DNA of 64,000 bases, from NCBI GenBank assembly GCA_037956075.1, contig CP138327.1:1116001-1180000 (forward strand), given 5' to 3'. Source of the DNA: Catillopecten margaritatus gill symbiont (GTDB taxonomy: Bacteria > Pseudomonadota > Gammaproteobacteria > PS1 > Pseudothioglobaceae). Made by a program: the position numbers and the translations under genes. This document shows positions 62,860 through 64,000 of this stretch, one piece after another. The notes under the pieces were generated by a model. It did no database searches. It saw only the letters and a list, made by a program, of their open reading frames with translations, and was not told the DNA's origin. Every line of letters starts with the position of its first letter. Positions within the stretch are counted from its first letter, which is position 1.

Positions 62860-63130
62860 TCCTTGCCCCATTCCGATTCTGACTTTCCCACTCTTGTCAT
62901 TCTAACCCTTCACCCTTGTTATTCCAGTTTCCCACCCTTGTCGCCATAACCTTTTTGCCCTTATATTCTAATTTTCCACCCTTGTCATTCCGAGCGTAGT
63001 CGAGGAATCTTGTGTGTGGAACTATGCTCAGGATGACAGAGGGGCGATTTTAGAATGATAGAGGAGCGGGGTTAGAGTGATAGAAGTGTAAAGTTAAAAA
63101 CGACAGGGATACAGTTTAAAATAACAAAAA
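62860..63130. repeat. Fold-back region of short pyrimidine-rich repeats
   Basis: The left half holds about five imperfect units like TTCCCACCCTTGTCATTC at 20-26 nt spacing (62884-62990). A 17-bp hairpin follows (TGTCATTCCGAGCGTAG 62983-62999 with CTATGCTCAGGATGACA 63022-63038). The right half (63038-63090) has complementary units such as GGGTTAGAGTGATAGAAGTG. No gene is visible in 62724-63167. Confidence 0.6.
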
Positions 63131-63167
63131 ATATAACCAGTGCTAATTACTTTACACTCCTAAACTT

Positions 63168-64000
63168 CTAATGAGTAAGTGGGAAATTTTCTTTTATCAA
63201 GTTAATGACTTTAAATTGATTTTGTTGATTCAAAATTAAAATTACCGATAAATTCAATTGTTTTGCGAGTGCTGTTGCATTGCGACTGCCCATTGCCATC
63301 ATCGCGGTGGCGTAGGCGTCGGATAGTGTGGTTTGGGGATGGAGAACGCTGACGGAGGATAAATCGGTGTTGGCGGGGAGTCCGGTGGTTGGGTTGAGAA
63401 TATGCATGTAACGGGCGCCGTTCCAGATGAAGAAGTTGCGGTAGTTGCCTGAGGTGGCGATGGATTGGTTGGTGAGGGTGAGAGTGATTGGTTTATTGTT
63501 GGGTTGTTCGATGCCGACTGTCCATGGTTTGCTGTAGTTAGTGCCATGGGTACGAACTTCGCCGCCGATTTCTACTAGGTAATTTTGGCTGTTGAGAAGT
63601 TTGGCAATTTCGTCCACGGCGTAGCCTTTGGCAATAGCGGAGAGGTTGATTTGGATGTGGCGGGTTTTAATAATGGCTTTGTTTTGTCCGCCTCGAAATA
63701 TTAGGTGGCGCATGGAGCTGTTTTTAAAGGCTTCGTGTATCATACTTTTGCTGGGTTTTTGGATGACTTTTTTGACGCCAAAGCCCCATATGTCGATTAA
63801 TCTGCCGATGGCGGGGTCAAAATATCCGTGGGTTTGTTGGTAGATTTCTTCGGATTTTTTTAGTACATAAAATAATTCATCGGATACAGGAATCCATCGG
63901 TTGATGGGGTGTTTATTGAGCAAAGATAATTCGGATTCGGTATCCCAAGTTGAGAAAATTTTGTTGATTTCTTTGAGTCTGTCGTTGATTTTTTGTTGGG
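63168..64000 (-). CDS. apbE: FAD:protein FMN transferase, 5' end beyond the window
   Basis: Attaches FMN to threonines of Na+-translocating NQR, RNF and related proteins. The frame continues to the window edge ('KIFSTWDTESELSLLNKH'), so the start and signal peptide lie outside. Visible motifs are 'GYFDPAIGRLIDIWGFG', 'INLSAIAKGYAVDEIAKLL', 'EIGGEVRTHG', 'ATSGNYRNFF', 'HILNPTTGLPAN' and 'SDAYATAMMAMG', matching ApbE. Confidence 0.9.
   Translation of the reverse strand, partial: QQKINDRLKEINKIFSTWDTESELSLLNKHPINRWIPVSDELFYVLKKSEEIYQQTHGYFDPAIGRLIDIWGFGVKKVIQKPSKSMIHEAFKNSSMRHLIFRGGQNKAIIKTRHIQINLSAIAKGYAVDEIAKLLNSQNYLVEIGGEVRTHGTNYSKPWTVGIEQPNNKPITLTLTNQSIATSGNYRNFFIWNGARYMHILNPTTGLPANTDLSSVSVLHPQTTLSDAYATAMMAMGSRNATALAKQLNLSVILILNQQNQFKVINLIKENFPLTH

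Noticed and set aside
62860..63000. CRISPR-like spacing of short repeats
   Set aside because: Units are imperfect, spacing varies from 20 to 26 nt, and the region folds back on itself; no cas genes are nearby.

Overview
The window looks like part of the chromosome of an AT-rich gammaproteobacterium. Supporting features are the synteny blocks folC-cvpA-purF-metZ, fabA-fabB, yajC-secD-secF, metY-rimP-nusA-infB-rbfA-truB and rsmI-yraN-dolP, and an rrn operon with Ile and Ala tRNAs in the spacer. A tkt-gap-pgk-pyk-fba cluster, glutathione-dependent formaldehyde oxidation, rhodaneses and a NarX/NarL-type pair would fit the SUP05/Thioglobus/mussel-symbiont group of sulfur oxidisers. That placement is inference from gene content, not from a database match.

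Layout. 1-5.7 kb: pyrE, xthA, trmB, fxsA and folC, with a decayed FRG-TPR gene wedged between xthA and trmB. 5.7-12.5 kb: cvpA, purF, metZ, fabA and fabB, interrupted between purF and metZ by a small island (radC-like remnant, an unknown gene, a frameshifted DUF3883 nuclease-like gene). 12.5-17.1 kb: the Sec accessory genes and serS, reverse strand. 17.1-21.6 kb: a rhodanese, an unknown gene, and a formaldehyde module (fghA, adhC, gfa) facing a TetR regulator, with two short transposon-like elements (MITEs). 21.8-28.2 kb: one complete rrn operon on the reverse strand with promoter, boxA sites, terminator, hairpin repeats and decayed 5S and tRNA-Ile pieces. 28.2-34.8 kb: rhodanese, NarL/NarX-like pair, mnmE, gshA and a Nudix-ThiE fusion. 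34.8-42.2 kb: the carbon cluster. 42.3-47.5 kb: tRNA-Thr, tRNA-Met, coaE, ferredoxin, rsmI, yraN, dolP, rnhB and fic. 47.5-58.7 kb: a long reverse-strand operon running from tRNA-fMet through rimP, nusA, infB, rbfA, truB, two small genes and a frameshifted STAND-ATPase/TPR gene to purD. 58.7-64 kb: gshB, a helix-turn-helix/phosphoribosyltransferase regulator with a perfect palindromic operator, crcB, rarA, a tiny Sel1 protein, a fold-back repeat region and a truncated apbE.

The most unusual theme is a set of accessory, defence-like genes (FRG-TPR, STAND-TPR, the DUF3883 island, Fic) inserted into housekeeping operons with stop-start overlaps (ATGA, TAATG or TTGA) to their neighbours. Two carry tandem TPR arrays repeated almost identically at the DNA level (102-bp and 126-bp units). 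Three of the four are broken by frameshifts or stops. This fits fast-changing sensor genes that turn over by repeat recombination, though simple decay is not excluded. A second theme is small mobile repeats that supply parts of host genes: a MITE end forms the ribosome-binding site of fghA, and a 95-bp palindromic element supplies the stop codon of coaE.
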